Of a DNA stretch of 7,252 nt, positions 6,605-7,252 are shown piece by piece (within the stretch, counting starts at the first letter, position 1; each line of letters begins with the position of its first letter). Source of the stretch: Candidatus Moranbacteria bacterium UBA2206. Its GTDB lineage: Bacteria > Patescibacteriota > Minisyncoccia > Moranbacterales > UBA2206. Location of the stretch: contig DCUU01000001.1 of the NCBI GenBank assembly GCA_002328565.1, positions 1 through 7,252 on the forward strand. The letters are read 5' to 3'. A program made the translations under genes and the position numbers. The notes under the pieces are model-generated. The model was given only the letters and a program-made list of their open reading frames with translations, had not been told where the DNA came from and ran no database searches.

Positions 6605-6842
6605 AAATTATTATCACCCGCGGGCTCTAGAAAGAGTTTATAATTTAGATGAAAATACGGTAGATTTTTTTGATGATTGTTTGAATGTAGGGAATAAAAT
6701 TAAGACAATGTCAGCAGAAAGTGGAATCCAGTTAAAGGAAAAAAATAATTTTACAATATTTAACGAAATGACAGAGGATGAATGGACAGAGGTTATTGAA
6801 AGTGAGCTTATTGATTTTTTAAAATTAATGCAGAATGATTAA
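6588..6842 (+). pseudogene. Displaced C-terminal part of the OLD-family TOPRIM nuclease (+1 frame)
   Basis: This frame opens after TAA 6585-6587 and runs to TAA 6840-6842. It begins KRHVIENYYHPRALERVYNL, which is the conserved last TOPRIM segment of OLD-family nucleases (basic residue followed by an I-E-N-Y core). The remaining residues are acidic and helical, ending IDFLKLMQND. There is no ATG, GTG or TTG near the beginning of this frame, so it is not an independent gene. Deleting one A from 6586-6591 joins it directly to the upstream frame as ILKRHVIENYY. It overlaps the first 8 bases of hsdS. Either the gene is broken in this genome or the frame is restored by slippage or by correcting the base call. 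Confidence 0.85.
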
Positions 6843-7252
6843 AACTAACTGGCAAACAAAAAAACTTGGCGAGGTTTGTGATATATATCAGCCAAAAACT
6901 ATCTCTACAAAAGAGATGATTTTTAATGGGGAATATACAGTTTTTGGCGCAAATGGAATCATTGGAAAATATGATAAATATAATCACGAAAACTCAGAGT
7001 TATTAATTACTTGTCGAGGTGCGACCTGCGGAAGCGTCAATGTTTCAATCCCAAAATCTTGGATTAACGGAAATGCAATGGTTGTTCGCCCAAGAGATGA
7101 TAAAAATTTATCAAAAGATTTTTTAAGATATTTTTTTATAGGCATAGATTTGTCTAGTGTAATTACGGGCTCTGCTCAGCCGCAAATTACCAGACAAATG
7201 CTTGCTCCTTTTGAAATGCCTTTTCCACCCCTCCCCGAACAACACCGCATCG
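6835..7252 (+). CDS. hsdS: Type I restriction-modification specificity subunit HsdS, 3' truncated by the window
   Basis: 139 complete codons are present, covering most of the first target-recognition domain (TRD1). HsdS reads the bipartite DNA target through two TRDs and holds two HsdM subunits. The N-terminus, NWQTKKLGEVCDIYQPKT, is the standard HsdS entry helix/strand (W-x-x-K-x-L-G-E-V). It is followed by YTVFGANGIIGKYDKY, then LLITCRGATCGSVNV, and the TRD end GSAQPQITRQMLAPFEMPFPPLPEQ, which leads into the central conserved coiled coil. A full HsdS is about 380-450 residues, so roughly two thirds lies beyond the right edge. The ATG at 6835 overlaps the last bases of the restored ATPase frame by 8 (6835-6842), which suggests translational coupling. 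No Shine-Dalgarno sequence is obvious. It should pair with the HsdM encoded at 697-2148. Confidence 0.95.
   Translation, partial: MIKTNWQTKKLGEVCDIYQPKTISTKEMIFNGEYTVFGANGIIGKYDKYNHENSELLITCRGATCGSVNVSIPKSWINGNAMVVRPRDDKNLSKDFLRYFFIGIDLSSVITGSAQPQITRQMLAPFEMPFPPLPEQHRI

Noticed and set aside
6599..6643. TGA at 6602 read as glycine (genetic code 25) instead of stop
   Set aside because: Read-through gives only about 13 non-homologous codons before TAA 6641-6643, while the +1 frame carries the family motif. No other gene in the window contains an in-frame TGA.
5030..6842. Gabija system (GajA)
   Set aside because: The ATPase-TOPRIM layout fits GajA, but the next gene is hsdS and no UvrD-like GajB helicase is present, so only the wider OLD family is supported.

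Overview
This 7.25 kb window is AT-rich bacterial DNA. Every confident gene lies on the + strand, and the genes are packed head to tail. It reads as a type I restriction-modification (RM) locus that has gained additional defence-type genes. TAA, TAG and TGA all make sense as stops. Nearly all start codons follow A/T-rich leaders with no clear Shine-Dalgarno sequence. Together with the small Cys-pair protein at the left edge, this suggests a Candidate Phyla Radiation (Patescibacteria-like) or similar metagenomic genome. That assignment is an inference; no marker gene is present.

Layout, left to right: the C-terminal tail of a small Cys-pair protein (2-142); a 171-base spacer with a strong imperfect hairpin (256-293); a MazG-like nucleotide pyrophosphohydrolase (314-661); the type I DNA methyltransferase subunit HsdM (697-2148); a promoter-like spacer followed by a HigB-type toxin (2256-2573) and a HigA-type antitoxin fused to an ImmA/IrrE zinc metallopeptidase (2609-3748); a DUF2130 coiled-coil protein with a PD-(D/E)XK-like core (3766-5013); an OLD-family AAA/ABC ATPase with a TOPRIM nuclease domain (from 5030), whose reading frame breaks at an A6 run (6586-6591) and continues in another frame to 6842; and the first 139 codons of the specificity subunit HsdS (6835 to the right edge). 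A restriction subunit HsdR is not visible and would be expected beyond the right edge.

How the parts may work together: HsdM and HsdS form the modification enzyme, which marks self DNA. About 4.7 kb of other genes separate hsdM from hsdS. They comprise a toxin-antitoxin pair with its own promoter-like sequence, a predicted nuclease of unknown role (DUF2130), and an ATPase-nuclease of a family known in phage defence. The most interesting points are this nested architecture and the single-base frame break in the ATPase gene. Reading one A fewer restores the conserved C-terminal TOPRIM motif and also an 8-base overlap with the hsdS start.
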